A stretch of DNA of 64,000 nucleotides from Kineosporia sp. R_H_3 (GTDB lineage: Bacteria > Actinomycetota > Actinomycetes > Actinomycetales > Kineosporiaceae): the NCBI RefSeq assembly GCF_002198675.1, contig NZ_MWLL01000191.1:1-64000 (forward strand), read 5' to 3'. A program made the translations under genes and the position numbers. Each line of letters begins with the position of its first letter. Position 1 is the first letter of the stretch. Positions 8,764 through 17,116 of the stretch are shown piece by piece. Under the pieces are notes generated by a model. That model was given only the letters and a program-made list of their open reading frames with translations. It was not told the origin of the DNA and ran no database searches.

Positions 8764-8806
8764 CTGAAAATCGGAAGGTCGGCGGTTCGACCCCGCCCCT
8801 GGCCAC
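8764..8806 (+). repeat. tRNA 3'-end direct repeat, copy 2 (att site between elements)
   Basis: Forty-three bases from CTGAAAA to GGCCAC are identical to copy 3. They comprise an anticodon loop CTGAAAA (GAA anticodon, tRNA-Phe type), 3' anticodon strand TCGG, variable loop, T-arm GGCGGTTCGACCCCGCC and acceptor strand. The 5' half of the tRNA is absent. Confidence 0.85.
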
Positions 8807-8813
8807 CGCCTCT

Positions 8814-8845
8814 GACCTGCGGATTCGTTCCGCAGGTCGCTTGGT
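8814..8845 (+). terminator. Strong hairpin terminator after tRNA repeat 2
   Basis: A perfect 9-bp stem GACCTGCGG/CCGCAGGTC with loop ATTCGTT, followed by a weakly T-rich tail. It differs from the hairpins after copies 1 and 3, as expected if this flank comes from the element and not from the host. Confidence 0.6.
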
Positions 8846-8890
8846 TTGGGGCCTCAGCGGGGTCGGTACATCGATTCGTACATCAGTTGG

Positions 8891-9280
8891 TCACAGGTCG
8901 TCCCATTCGATGGCCGGCCAACGGCCCCCGTGGTCGACGAAGTGGGCCGCTGCCCCGATCGCTGCGCCGACCGAGGTGATGTACCGGTCGGCGATGGTCG
9001 TGGGCTCGCCGCCGATGGTGAGTTCGACCAGGTCGCCGGTGTCCTGCGGGCCTACGGCCTGGAAACTCGGGCCTTCTTCGGTCTCGTTGTGTCCGACGAA
9101 GATGCCGCCGTCCGCGATCGCGACGCCCAGCCACTCGCCGGAGGGCTGGCCGAGGTACACCTCCGACCGACCACTCCCGACCAGGCTGCGGATGGCCGCC
9201 ACCGCCTCGGCCGTTGTCACCGCGTCCACGTTCGAGATCCCTCGACGGGGGTCCCAGTAGTGGATCGACATGCTCGTCAC
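8891..9280 (-). CDS. Imm1-type immunity protein
   Basis: A 129-aa protein (ATG 9280; the ATG at 9271, reading MSIHYW, is an alternative). It shows the Imm1 layout: an N-terminal half with two strands giving LGQPSGEWLGVAIADGGIFV, then a C-terminal run ADRYITSVGAAIGAAAHFVD followed by a Gly-rich turn and W-x-AIEWDDL, which matches the A-x-x-A-x-x-x-F-x-x-x-G-x-x-P-x-x-x-x-W ending of the family. Imm1 proteins neutralise nuclease or deaminase toxins of polymorphic toxin systems. No cognate toxin is adjacent, so it is an orphan or protects against a toxin from competitors; the nuclease-like gene at 4336 is the nearest candidate partner, by inference only. Confidence 0.6.
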   Translation of the reverse strand: MTSMSIHYWDPRRGISNVDAVTTAEAVAAIRSLVGSGRSEVYLGQPSGEWLGVAIADGGIFVGHNETEEGPSFQAVGPQDTGDLVELTIGGEPTTIADRYITSVGAAIGAAAHFVDHGGRWPAIEWDDL

Positions 9281-9308
9281 CGGACCATCTTCGTCGGGAA
9301 CTCACTGC

Positions 9309-9545
9309 TCACGCGAGCCTGTCGCTGAGCAGGCGCATGGCGGCGCGCTTCTCGTCGAGGGAGGCGTGGGCGTAGATGTTCATGGTGGCGTCGAGGGCGG
9401 AGTGGCCGGCGATCTCCTGGACGATGTGCGGCGGGACGCCGGCCTCCAGGAGCAGGGTCACGCAGGGGTGCCGCAGGTCGTGCAGGCGGACCGGCTGGTC
9501 GAGGACGGCGCGGACCTGGTACCAGGAGCGACGCAGGACACGACA
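9309..9545 (-). pseudogene. Tyrosine recombinase (phage-type integrase), C-terminal fragment
   Basis: Reverse-strand codons ending in a TGA at 9309 read RLHDLRHPCVTLLLEAGVPP, then HIVQEIAGHSALDATMNIYA and HASLDEKRAAMRLLSDRLA. These hold the H-x-x-R box, the G-H motif and the nucleophile Tyr of the lambda-integrase family. The rest of the gene is missing. Directly upstream in the same frame is the TAG (9546-9548) that ends the Sel1-repeat gene, so the integrase has been cut by rearrangement. It is the only recombinase trace in elements A and B and is not expected to be active. Confidence 0.8.
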
Positions 9546-11147
9546 CTAGAGCAGCGACATCACCAACATCCCGATCACGGCAGCCATGATCGCGAGAAGC
9601 AGGAGGCCTGCAGCTACCTGCCGGGCACGCCCCGAGGACGTCGCCACCATTCCGGTGGCCCGCTGTGCCCTGCGGACCGACCAACTGATCCAGAGGCGCC
9701 ATGGCTGAAGCCGGCGCAGTCGCGCGAGAGCTTCCTCGTCGCCTCCGACAGCAGCCACCCAGTACCAGCGAAGGGCAGCTCGCTTGTCCCAGTCCTCAGT
9801 CAGGCGAGCGACCTGGGTCGCGGCCCTGGAGGCGTCGCGGGAATGCAACGGGGCAGCTGCCGTGCACCGCTCGTACCACCCAGCTGCACCTGATCGGTCG
9901 CCGCTGTGCTCGAGTAGTCCGGCGAGCTTGTGCATCGCGATCGGACTGCCTGCATCGGCAGCCGTGCGGTACCAGGCCTGCGCTGCCGCTGGATCGGTCG
10001 CGAGCAGACCGTCACCGAAGGCGACGCAAGGCCGGGTGTCGCCCCGGCGCAAGGACGCCCGACAGATCTCCTCTGCCTCTGCCGGCCCGTGGGAAGCCAG
10101 GAGCCTGACCAAGGGCTCCAGCGCCGTGTCGTCACCGAAGTCAGCGGCACGCCGCAGCCAGGTTGCCGCCGCCTCGGCGTCGTCGTCCCGGTGCAACAGG
10201 CCGATCTGAGTGAACCGGGCGCTGCCGGTCACCGCCGCCAGGTCCGCGGCCGCCCGCGCCGCATTGAGACCGACCGCCCGGATCACATCGGGGTCAAGCA
10301 GCCCATCACTGTCAAACGCCGTGAGCCATCTGTGCCCCGGTCGGAACGTGTAGGACATCGGGCTCGCGAACTTTCCGTAGGTCCGGAACGTCCCCAGTCT
10401 GGTCGTCTTCCGGACCTCGACGTGAAGCTTCGCGGATATGTCGACCGGGCCCTCGCCCGAGTAGGCGATGACGACGCCAGCGACGAAACCGTAGGCGAGC
10501 CCGGGGTCCGACACCCGCCAAGAGCACTGGTTCCTCCCATGACCGAAGACCTGGATCTTCGGGCTTACGGACGTCGTGTGCTTGGCGAACTTGACCTCAC
10601 CGGAGACGGGTTGACCCAGGCCAGCCAGGAACGGGAACAACTTCGCGACCTCGATGGCCAAGGTGGCACGCTCATCGGTGGTGACGCTCGCGCTGGCAGC
10701 TGGGGCCAACGAGACGAAGACAGGCTCAGTCACCGAAGGCGTGCTGACCCGAAGCTCCAGTCGCAGCCGGCGCAGCGTCACTCCATCGGGGGCAGTGAAC
10801 GAGACGGGCACACTGAACCCGAAGGAGCGTACGCCGTCCGGCAACAAGGACTCGCCGGTGGAACCGATGTCGTCCTGCGGCAGTTCCGCGGTCACGCGCT
10901 CGGGCAACGCGACGTCGACCGAGCGCACCACCAACTCCGCCTCGGTGTCCTCGAACGCCATGATCGGCGGCTGGCCGAGGTGCAGGAGCTCGGCCCGTTC
11001 TTCGTCCTCGTCCTCAGGCCAGACCGGGTCTTTCGTGGCAACGACCCGGGCTGTGAGCAAAGGAGTAGGCGAGGGTGCCGCATGTCTGGTGGAGTACGCC
11101 GACTGCCTCGCGCCCTGCACGTAAACCAACTTGTACATCGGGTCCAT
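9546..11147 (-). CDS. Sel1-repeat protein with C-terminal membrane anchor
   Basis: A 533-aa protein from ATG 11147. Residues about 1-280 form a beta-rich domain I do not recognise. About 310-450 carries Sel1-like repeats, for example DAEAAATWLRRAADFGDDTA and DPAAAQAWYRTAADAGSPIA. After a basic stretch (WSVRRAQRATG) the protein ends in one hydrophobic helix, VAAGLLLLAIMAAVIGMLVM, so it is predicted to be tail-anchored with the bulk in the cytoplasm. Sel1 repeats serve as protein-interaction scaffolds. The gene's stop abuts the integrase fragment in the same frame. Role unknown; position in element B suggests accessory cargo. Confidence 0.7.
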   Translation of the reverse strand: MDPMYKLVYVQGARQSAYSTRHAAPSPTPLLTARVVATKDPVWPEDEDEERAELLHLGQPPIMAFEDTEAELVVRSVDVALPERVTAELPQDDIGSTGESLLPDGVRSFGFSVPVSFTAPDGVTLRRLRLELRVSTPSVTEPVFVSLAPAASASVTTDERATLAIEVAKLFPFLAGLGQPVSGEVKFAKHTTSVSPKIQVFGHGRNQCSWRVSDPGLAYGFVAGVVIAYSGEGPVDISAKLHVEVRKTTRLGTFRTYGKFASPMSYTFRPGHRWLTAFDSDGLLDPDVIRAVGLNAARAAADLAAVTGSARFTQIGLLHRDDDAEAAATWLRRAADFGDDTALEPLVRLLASHGPAEAEEICRASLRRGDTRPCVAFGDGLLATDPAAAQAWYRTAADAGSPIAMHKLAGLLEHSGDRSGAAGWYERCTAAAPLHSRDASRAATQVARLTEDWDKRAALRWYWVAAVGGDEEALARLRRLQPWRLWISWSVRRAQRATGMVATSSGRARQVAAGLLLLAIMAAVIGMLVMSLL

Positions 11148-11517
11148 GGCTCACCAGCTCGCATCGACCGCCGTTCACTGTCGACGCTAGTACGTGCACC
11201 AAGGGCAAGGAAGCGGCGTTGGCCCCCGAGCCACGGGCGTGGCGCCATCCTGCAGGGATCGAAGCTGGGGCGTCCGACTCGCCAAGGAAGCGAGGCTGTC
11301 TTCGAGGTCCTGCTGACCCCGCAGCCCGTCGCTCTCTCCGGGACGAACGAGCTCTCGGCGGGCAGTATCGCGCCGCGTACGAGCAGGACGTCCTGACCTT
11401 CCAACGGCACCACAACCGGCCGTTACCTCGGCTGGGATGAGGGTGCTCCACCGCCGACCTGCGACGTTTGCCGAGCCGTTCGGCGGCCGGCCGGCCAGTC
11501 CCGCCACAATGCAACCC

Positions 11518-12273
11518 ATGAGCGACGAGGACATCGACTGGTCCACTGTGAAGGCCTGCTGCGGCCCGGCCACCTCGATCCCGTCGCTGCTACGTGATCT
11601 GGCAAGTGCGCAGCCCAGCCAGCGTTCCCACGCGATTTCCGAACTCTGGGGATGTCTGTGCCACCAGGGAACCGTCTACGAGGCGTCTGCACTCGCGGTC
11701 CCGTTCCTGTTCACTGCCGCCAAGTCCTTGGAACTGCCCAGCGCTGAGAGGGATCAGCTCCTGGCGCTCATCGTGCACATCGGCCTCGGCGAGGACACGA
11801 CCTGGCGTGGCTACACCTCGTGGGAGGTAGTGCAGGCCTGCGCCGTTGCCGTCAAGGCGCTTCTGCCCGACTTGGCGGCCTGGGCTCTCGTAGGGCCGCC
11901 AGAAGCACGGCGGTGGACACTGGCTTTGGCCGCGCAACACCCGAACGACTGGGCCTCGTTCGGGATCGACACGAACCAGCTCATGCCGAACGCCGACCCA
12001 GCCACGGCTGAGTTGGTTCGCCATGCTGTTGCTGGGACTGCCCCTGGAGAGGGCGTCATCGACGCGGTTCTGGCATCGAATGCTGATCTGCGCGACTACC
12101 GGCGATACGCAGCCTTACCTAGAAACCGGGTGAGGTCCGCCCCGAGTGAATGTAGCTCGCGGACCTCAGCGAGCATTGGCCGGCCTGAGCAGGATCGGAG
12201 TGACAGCAGGAATGACAGCAACGACTCTGCATCCGAGGGACCCCGCGATACGACTCAAGGGAATCACCCCTGA
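11518..12273 (+). CDS. Helical-repeat (HEAT-like) protein, unknown function, with suspect C-terminal tail
   Basis: I chose ATG 11518 (MSDEDIDW) over upstream in-frame starts because the earlier codons look non-coding. The first 200 residues read as helical pairs, for example SLLRDLASAQPSQRSHAISE and LWGCLCHQGTVYEASALAVP, a type of repeat frequent in small proteins linked to contact-dependent or immunity loci. From about residue 200 the sequence becomes Arg/Ser-rich and overlaps a perfect inverted repeat (12131-12168), then runs towards tRNA repeat 3. The true C-terminus was probably lost when the element end formed. No function assigned. Confidence 0.5.
   Translation: MSDEDIDWSTVKACCGPATSIPSLLRDLASAQPSQRSHAISELWGCLCHQGTVYEASALAVPFLFTAAKSLELPSAERDQLLALIVHIGLGEDTTWRGYTSWEVVQACAVAVKALLPDLAAWALVGPPEARRWTLALAAQHPNDWASFGIDTNQLMPNADPATAELVRHAVAGTAPGEGVIDAVLASNADLRDYRRYAALPRNRVRSAPSECSSRTSASIGRPEQDRSDSRNDSNDSASEGPRDTTQGNHP
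12131..12168 (+). terminator. Perfect 10-bp inverted repeat near the right end of element B
   Basis: TGAGGTCCGC and GCGGACCTCA are separated by 18 nt. It could be a terminator for the preceding gene or a recombination-associated site; there is no U-tract, so the terminator reading is weak. Confidence 0.4.
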
Positions 12274-12315
12274 TCAGAGGCTTTCCCCAGACCATGGTGG
12301 ACGACTCCGAAGCGG

Positions 12316-12358
12316 CTGAAAATCGGAAGGTCGGCGGTTCGACCCCGCCCCTGGCCAC
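12316..12358 (+). repeat. tRNA 3'-end direct repeat, copy 3 (right attachment site)
   Basis: Identical over 43 bases to copy 2. Bases 5' of it do not pair with the anticodon strand and there is no D-arm, so this is again only a 3' fragment. Confidence 0.85.
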
Positions 12359-12365
12359 AACCCCT

Positions 12366-12395
12366 GAAACCCCTGCTGAGCAGGGGTTTCTTCAT
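12366..12395 (+). terminator. Terminator after tRNA repeat 3
   Basis: A perfect 10-bp stem GAAACCCCTG/CAGGGGTTTC with a 5-nt loop and TTCATTTT following. Its likeness to the hairpin at 804-828 suggests this is the host tRNA gene's native terminator. Downstream to 12877 I see no supported gene. Confidence 0.75.
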
Positions 12396-12877
12396 TTTGG
12401 CGCCCACTCGCGAGCCCACCAAAGCGTCCGCGCAATGTCCGCGCCGAACGCCACTTCCTCCCTCCCTTCAGGCCGTTGAACTGCGGCTTTGGCCGCCAGT
12501 CCGCCCGAAGAGCAGCCGATTCTCGGCACGACCAGGAGCCATGTCCCGACGCGTGCCAGTTCGTCCCGGCTCGGCCCACCGCGCAGCGTCTCGAACTGCC
12601 TCGTCGGCGGACACTCCGCGGGGACAGCCAAACCACGACCCCGGCTGGTCGCCACGGACGAAGTCCTTCCGACCCGGAAACGGAAGGTCGGCCACGTCAG
12701 GTAGCGACTCGAGCCAGGTCCTACCAGCAACTGCCAGCCGGTCCGTCGCGGAACTCCAGCGTCCGCGGACAGCGCTCGAGCCCGGGCGTTGTCGGCGGCA
12801 TCTCGCATTCCTCGAGCCACGTCTGCGCAGGGCTCCGCCCTGATGGCGTAGCCCTGCGCATGCGGGATCCGGGCCGG

Positions 12878-13197
12878 TCACATGGCTGGGACGACCTCGT
12901 AGACCTCGACCGACCCACCGGAGGCAAGCAGCGGGCAGCCCTTGGCGAGGGCCACGGCACTGTCCAGGTCGTCCGCGGCCAGGATCGAGTAGCCGGTCAA
13001 CCCAGACCGGCCGGCACCAGCGACGCTGCCGTCAGTCGCGATCGAGACGCTGGCACCGAAGGGGTTGCCGCCGTCCACCACAGACGCCCGAGCGAGCCGA
13101 ACCAGGCGCCCCATGCGTCCATCACGGCCTGCTGCTGCTCCGCGGTCGCCTCGGACATGTCGCCGCCACCGGTGTAGGCGAGCAGGAAGTTCGTCAT
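12878..13197 (-). pseudogene. YCII-family protein, frameshifted
   Basis: The start is ATG 13197 with GAGGAG 8 nt upstream. The first frame reads MTNFLLAYTGGGDM through AVMDAWGAWFGSLG, the standard YCII N-terminus; the rest, VVDGGNPFGASVSIATDGSV to GSVEVYEVVPAM, lies in the neighbouring frame and stops at 12878. One base missing from the G-run near 13088-13092 would restore a single protein of about 106 aa. YCII proteins are small alpha/beta ferredoxin-like-fold proteins often linked to ECF sigma factors. Either a recent mutation or a sequencing error. Confidence 0.75.
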
Positions 13198-13918
13198 CGT
13201 GCCGCTCCTCATGAAGGGGTCCAGGACCCAGCGAGCGGCCGCGAACTGCGGCCGATACGTCTTCGACGGACGAGGCGCACGCGAATCGACACCTGAAGCA
13301 GCTTTCTCCACCCCGGAATGCACTCTGCACAGGGCCAGCCTCAGCGGTCCGCTGCAGATGCACTTTGTTCACCTCACCGCCGCCGCTTCTACGCCACTGG
13401 GGGCCGGGGTTGACCAGCGCGTGCGGCCCGGCGGGCTGTCTCGGTGCCGCCGTCGATGAGTAGCGACGACAGGGGAACCCAGACCAGTAGATGCACGTGC
13501 GAGGGGAGCCACGCGCAGGGTTCTGTGGTGCAGTCTCGCGGCGGCCCACCGCGCCGATAGGTCCCCTTATGTCAGTCCGCCGGCTCTGTCAGCCCGCCGG
13601 CACGCTCTCCACTGCTCCCGGTGTCCGCTGCGGTTCACGACGCTGCCCAGAAGTAGGAGTGCAGGCCATCTCGAGAAGTCGCAGTCTGCGCGGACGCATC
13701 GAGCGCGTCCACCACGCTGCAGGACGGCGAGCTCATCGACATCACCATGGACCTGCACGGGCCGTGAAGGTGAGGCCGTGCGTGCAGTCCGGGTAGCCGT
13801 AGCGGGCGCCGACACGTCGCGGTGATCCTCGCCCGGGAGACGCCCTCGATCGCGGGCCCGATCACCCAGGCATGTCCGGCGGCCCGGGGGCCTGCTCACG
13901 CAGACGTCGAGGACGTAC
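13198..13918. other. Long region without a supported gene
   Basis: About 720 bp. Several frames are open by virtue of high G+C but none shows a recognisable family or consistent codon pattern; a short stretch near 13705-13766 looks like the tail of a decayed gene. I call nothing here. Confidence 0.5.
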
Positions 13919-13935
13919 TTGACGAGGCGCCTAGA

Positions 13936-13946
13936 TTGTGACACAA
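13936..13946 (+). promoter_or_regulatory. FadR-type GntR operator candidate
   Basis: TTGTGACACAA is a perfect 5-1-5 palindrome and fits the FadR-subfamily consensus TNGTNNNACNA. It lies 39 bp upstream of the serine hydrolase start, in an operon that encodes a GntR regulator of that type, so autoregulation and operon control are likely. Confidence 0.55.
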
Positions 13947-13984
13947 CTCGCTGTGTCCGCTATCACCTCGTCGAAAGGTCAACG

Positions 13985-15157
13985 ATGACCTCCACTGACA
14001 CCCCACTGTTGGCGATCGACGACCTCCTGAGGGAGGCGGTAGAACGCGACGGCATCCCGGGCGTCGCTGCGCTGGCAGCGGACCGCGACGGTGTCGTCTA
14101 CCGCGGCGCCGCCGGCCGCCGACTGACCGAGCCGCAGACGCCGATGACCACCGACTCGGTCCTGTGGCTGGGCTCGATGACCAAGATGATCGTGGCCATC
14201 AACGCGCTCCAGCTGGTCGAGCGCGGGCAGCTGCAGCTCGATGCGCCACTGAGCGAGCTGCTCCCGGTCCTGGCAGACGTGCAGGTGCTGAGCGGCTTCG
14301 ACGACGACGGCCGGCCGGTGACCCGGCCCGCGAGCACGCCAGTGACCCTGCGCAACCTGCTCAACCACACGGCCGGGAACGGCTACCACTTCTGGCACGC
14401 CGACGTCATGAAGTACCAGGAGGTCATGGGCCTGCCAGGCATCATCGAGTGCCGCGAGGCCACGCTCACCACCCCGCTGGTGCACGAGCCCGGCAGCGCC
14501 TGGGTGTACGGGATGAACATCGACTGGGTCGGCAAGGCCATCGAGGCCGTCACCGGCGGCTCGCTGGAGGAGTCGCTACGCCGCGACCTGCTCGACCCCC
14601 TGGGCATGGCCGACACCAGCTTCATGCTCACCCCGCAGCGCCGGGAGAAGCTCGGCGGCATGAACGTGCTGACCCCCGACGGGCGCGTCGAGGTGCCGTT
14701 CGAGATGACCCAGGAGCCCGAGTTCCAGATGGGCGGCGGTGCCATGTACGGCTCCCCCGAGGACTACCTGGTGCTGCTGCGCATGCTGCTCGCCGGCGGC
14801 ATCCATGAGGGCCGCACGATCCTGTCGCCGGCCATGCTCGAGGAGGCGCTGGCCAACCAGATCGGAGACCTGCGCGTCGGCCCCATCCCGACCGTCGACC
14901 CGGGCAGCTCGCACGACGTCGACTTCCTGCCCGGGACGACGAAGACCTGGTCACTGCTGGGCATGCGCAACGAGGAGGACACCCCGCAGGGCCGTACCAC
15001 CGGCAGCCTGTTCTGGGCCGGCCTGGGCAACACCTACTTCTGGGTCGACTTCGGCTCCGGTGACTGCGGGGTGCTGTTCACACAGATCCTCCCCTTCGCC
15101 GACCCCGCCGTCCTCGGTCTCCTCGACCGGTTCGAGGCCGCCGTGCACCGGCGGTGA
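13985..15157 (+). CDS. Serine hydrolase of the beta-lactamase/EstB family
   Basis: A 390-aa cytoplasmic enzyme (no signal peptide) from ATG 13985, with AAAGG 8 nt upstream. It has the class C/DD-peptidase fold landmarks: S-x-x-K as LGSMTKM (about residues 59-65), the Y-x-N box as VYGMN (about 178-182), and HTAGNGYHFW as the conserved turn before it. Family members include EstB-type esterases that cut short-chain esters and lactones and not beta-lactams. The stop overlaps the start of the GntR regulator, and two 2-hydroxyacid oxidases follow, which suggests it releases a 2-hydroxy acid from an ester. Substrate not readable from sequence. Confidence 0.85.
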   Translation: MTSTDTPLLAIDDLLREAVERDGIPGVAALAADRDGVVYRGAAGRRLTEPQTPMTTDSVLWLGSMTKMIVAINALQLVERGQLQLDAPLSELLPVLADVQVLSGFDDDGRPVTRPASTPVTLRNLLNHTAGNGYHFWHADVMKYQEVMGLPGIIECREATLTTPLVHEPGSAWVYGMNIDWVGKAIEAVTGGSLEESLRRDLLDPLGMADTSFMLTPQRREKLGGMNVLTPDGRVEVPFEMTQEPEFQMGGGAMYGSPEDYLVLLRMLLAGGIHEGRTILSPAMLEEALANQIGDLRVGPIPTVDPGSSHDVDFLPGTTKTWSLLGMRNEEDTPQGRTTGSLFWAGLGNTYFWVDFGSGDCGVLFTQILPFADPAVLGLLDRFEAAVHRR

Positions 15158-15849
15158 CCAACCTGGAGGCACGTCGCCATCCCACCGGCGAGGATGGCGA
15201 CGTGCCCGATGACCTCAACGCATCCGAACGCGTCGCAGCTGCGCTCGCCGCCGACATCCTGGACGGTGCTCTGCCCCCGGGGAGCCGGATGCGGGAGGTG
15301 GCCCTCGCCGACCGCTTCGACGTCGGCCGGTACACCGTCCGGTCAGCCATCGCGCTGCTCACCGCCCGGGGACTGCTGGTGCACGAACGCCACCGCGGCG
15401 CCTTCGTCCCCGAGCTGACCCGGGAGCGGGTCGACGAGGTGCACGGCTTCCGTCGCGTGATCGAGATCGGCAGCTTGCGACTGGCACTGGCCAGAGGCGC
15501 CGACCTGGGCCTGGTCGACGACGCCGTCCGCGAGCTGGAGCAGCTGGGTGAGGACGCGCCGTGGCGAACGCTCATCGCCACCCACCAGGACATTCACCAT
15601 CAGATCGTCGCTGCCGCCGGCAACGAACGACTGCTGAGCGCTTACGCCACCTGCGAGCTTGAGCTGCAGCTGATGTTCGCCGCGATCCGCCCCGACTTCA
15701 CCGCCCGCCGCCTGGCCGTGCTCCACCGGCACCTGCTCGACCAGCTGTACATCGGCGGCGACGTCGCCGTCCGAGCACTCGAAGACGACCTCGAGATCTC
15801 CGGCCGCGCCGCGCTGCTGAGCGCGCTCGAGCGCCAGACCCCGGCCTGA
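15154..15849 (+). CDS. GntR regulator, FadR/FCD subfamily
   Basis: A 231-aa protein. GTG 15154 overlaps the hydrolase stop (GTGA); a GTG at 15202 (VPDDLNAS) is a plausible shorter start. The N-terminal winged helix reads LPPGSRMREVALADRFDVGR and YTVRSAIALLTARGLLV; the C-terminal helical FCD domain contains HQDIHHQIVAAAGNERLLSA and a later RRLAVLHRHLLDQ, giving the Asp/His metal-binding pattern that senses carboxylic acids. Embedded in the operon it probably controls. The candidate operator is at 13936-13946. The inducer is probably a 2-hydroxy acid or its keto product, by inference. Confidence 0.85.
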   Translation: MTNLEARRHPTGEDGDVPDDLNASERVAAALAADILDGALPPGSRMREVALADRFDVGRYTVRSAIALLTARGLLVHERHRGAFVPELTRERVDEVHGFRRVIEIGSLRLALARGADLGLVDDAVRELEQLGEDAPWRTLIATHQDIHHQIVAAAGNERLLSAYATCELELQLMFAAIRPDFTARRLAVLHRHLLDQLYIGGDVAVRALEDDLEISGRAALLSALERQTPA

Positions 15850-15862
15850 CCCAGGAGTTCCC

Positions 15863-17095
15863 TTGCCAGATCCTCTCCCCCGCCAGCTGCCCCGCTGGTC
15901 CGAGCTGCGCCCCCTGCTGCAGCTCGCACCGCCGGCCCGGCGAGCCGCCCGCGTCGCCGGGGCGGGCAGCATCGACGACCTGCGCGCCCTGGCCCGTCGC
16001 TACACCCCGCGCGCTGCGTTCGACTACGTCGACGGCGCCGCGGAGACCGAGCTGTCCCTCACCCGCGCCCGGCTGGCCTTCGAGAGGGTCGAGTTCCGTC
16101 CCCGCGTCCTCGTCGACGTCTCCGACCCCCGACCGGCCACCACGATCCTCGGCCGCCCCGCCGCCTTGCCCGTAGTGCTGGCGCCCACCGGCTTCACCCG
16201 TATGATGCACCACCGCGGCGAGTTCGCCGTCGCCCCCGCAGCAGCCCGCGCCGGGGTCCCCTACGCGCTGTCGACCATGGGCACCGTCTCCCCCGAACGG
16301 CTCGCCGCCGCCCAAGGGGACGACGGCGCCGACCGGTGGTTCCAGCTCTACTTGTGGCGCGACCGTGGCGCCAGCAAGGAACTCATCGCTCGCGCCGCCG
16401 ACAGCGGCTTCCGCACCCTCGTCCTCACCGTCGACACCCCCGTCGCCGGCGCCCGCCTGCGCGACGTCCGCAACGGGCTGACCATTCCCCCCGCACTCAC
16501 CGCCCGCACACTCGCCGACATGGCCCGGCACCCCTCGTGGTGGCTCAACCTGCTGACCACCGAGCCCCTTGCCTTCGCCTCTTTGACCTCCACCAACGGC
16601 ACCGTCGCCACGCTGGTTGACAGCGTCTTCGACCCCGCCGCCGACCAGGACGACCTCGACTGGTTGCGCGGCACCTGGGACGGACCACTCGTGGTCAAGG
16701 GTGTGCAGACCGCCGAGGACGCGCGCCGCATGGTCGATGCCGGCGCCGACGCCGTCGTGGTGTCCAACCACGGGGGCCGACAGCTCGACCGGGCCGTCAC
16801 CCCGCTGGAGGAACTACCCGCCGTCCTCGACCTTGTGAGCGACCGGGCAGAGGTCTACCTCGACGGCGGAATCCGCAACGGCGCCGATGTCGTGGCCGCC
16901 GTGGCCCTCGGCGCGCGCGCCTGCCTGGTCGGCCGCGCCTACCTCTACGGCCTCATGGCCGGTGGCGAGGCTGGGGTAGAGCGGGTCCTGGAGATCTTGT
17001 CCGCCGACATCCGGCGGACCATGGCGCTGCTCGGTGCAGCGACCCTCGACGAGCTGGACGCCGGGTCCGTACGACTCCGAGGCACCTGTGCCTGA
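15863..17095 (+). CDS. FMN-dependent L-2-hydroxyacid oxidase/dehydrogenase (LldD family)
   Basis: A 410-aa protein from TTG 15863, with CAGGAG 5 nt upstream. It is full length for the family. FMN and substrate motifs are FDYVDGAAETE near residue 50, PTGFTRMMHHRGE near 110, STMGTVSPE, FQLYLWRDR, LTVDTPVAGARLRD, VKGVQTAEDA, and the catalytic-base motif VVSNHGGRQLD near 295, with YLDGGIRNGADV and GRAYLYGLMAGGE at the phosphate site. Such enzymes oxidise L-lactate, glycolate or mandelate to the 2-oxo acid. The GlcD-type enzyme downstream would take the D-isomer. Confidence 0.9.
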   Translation: MPDPLPRQLPRWSELRPLLQLAPPARRAARVAGAGSIDDLRALARRYTPRAAFDYVDGAAETELSLTRARLAFERVEFRPRVLVDVSDPRPATTILGRPAALPVVLAPTGFTRMMHHRGEFAVAPAAARAGVPYALSTMGTVSPERLAAAQGDDGADRWFQLYLWRDRGASKELIARAADSGFRTLVLTVDTPVAGARLRDVRNGLTIPPALTARTLADMARHPSWWLNLLTTEPLAFASLTSTNGTVATLVDSVFDPAADQDDLDWLRGTWDGPLVVKGVQTAEDARRMVDAGADAVVVSNHGGRQLDRAVTPLEELPAVLDLVSDRAEVYLDGGIRNGADVVAAVALGARACLVGRAYLYGLMAGGEAGVERVLEILSADIRRTMALLGAATLDELDAGSVRLRGTCA

Positions 17096-17116
17096 GCAGA
17101 CGGGCGAGGACGCCGC

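Noticed and set aside
12301-12360. Complete tRNA gene at the third repeat
   Set aside because: The T-arm and acceptor 3' strand are present but no matching 5' acceptor strand (GGCCAGG) or D-arm is found upstream.
12370-12877. Overlapping open frames on both strands
   Set aside because: None has a family match, ribosome binding site or sensible composition; left unannotated.
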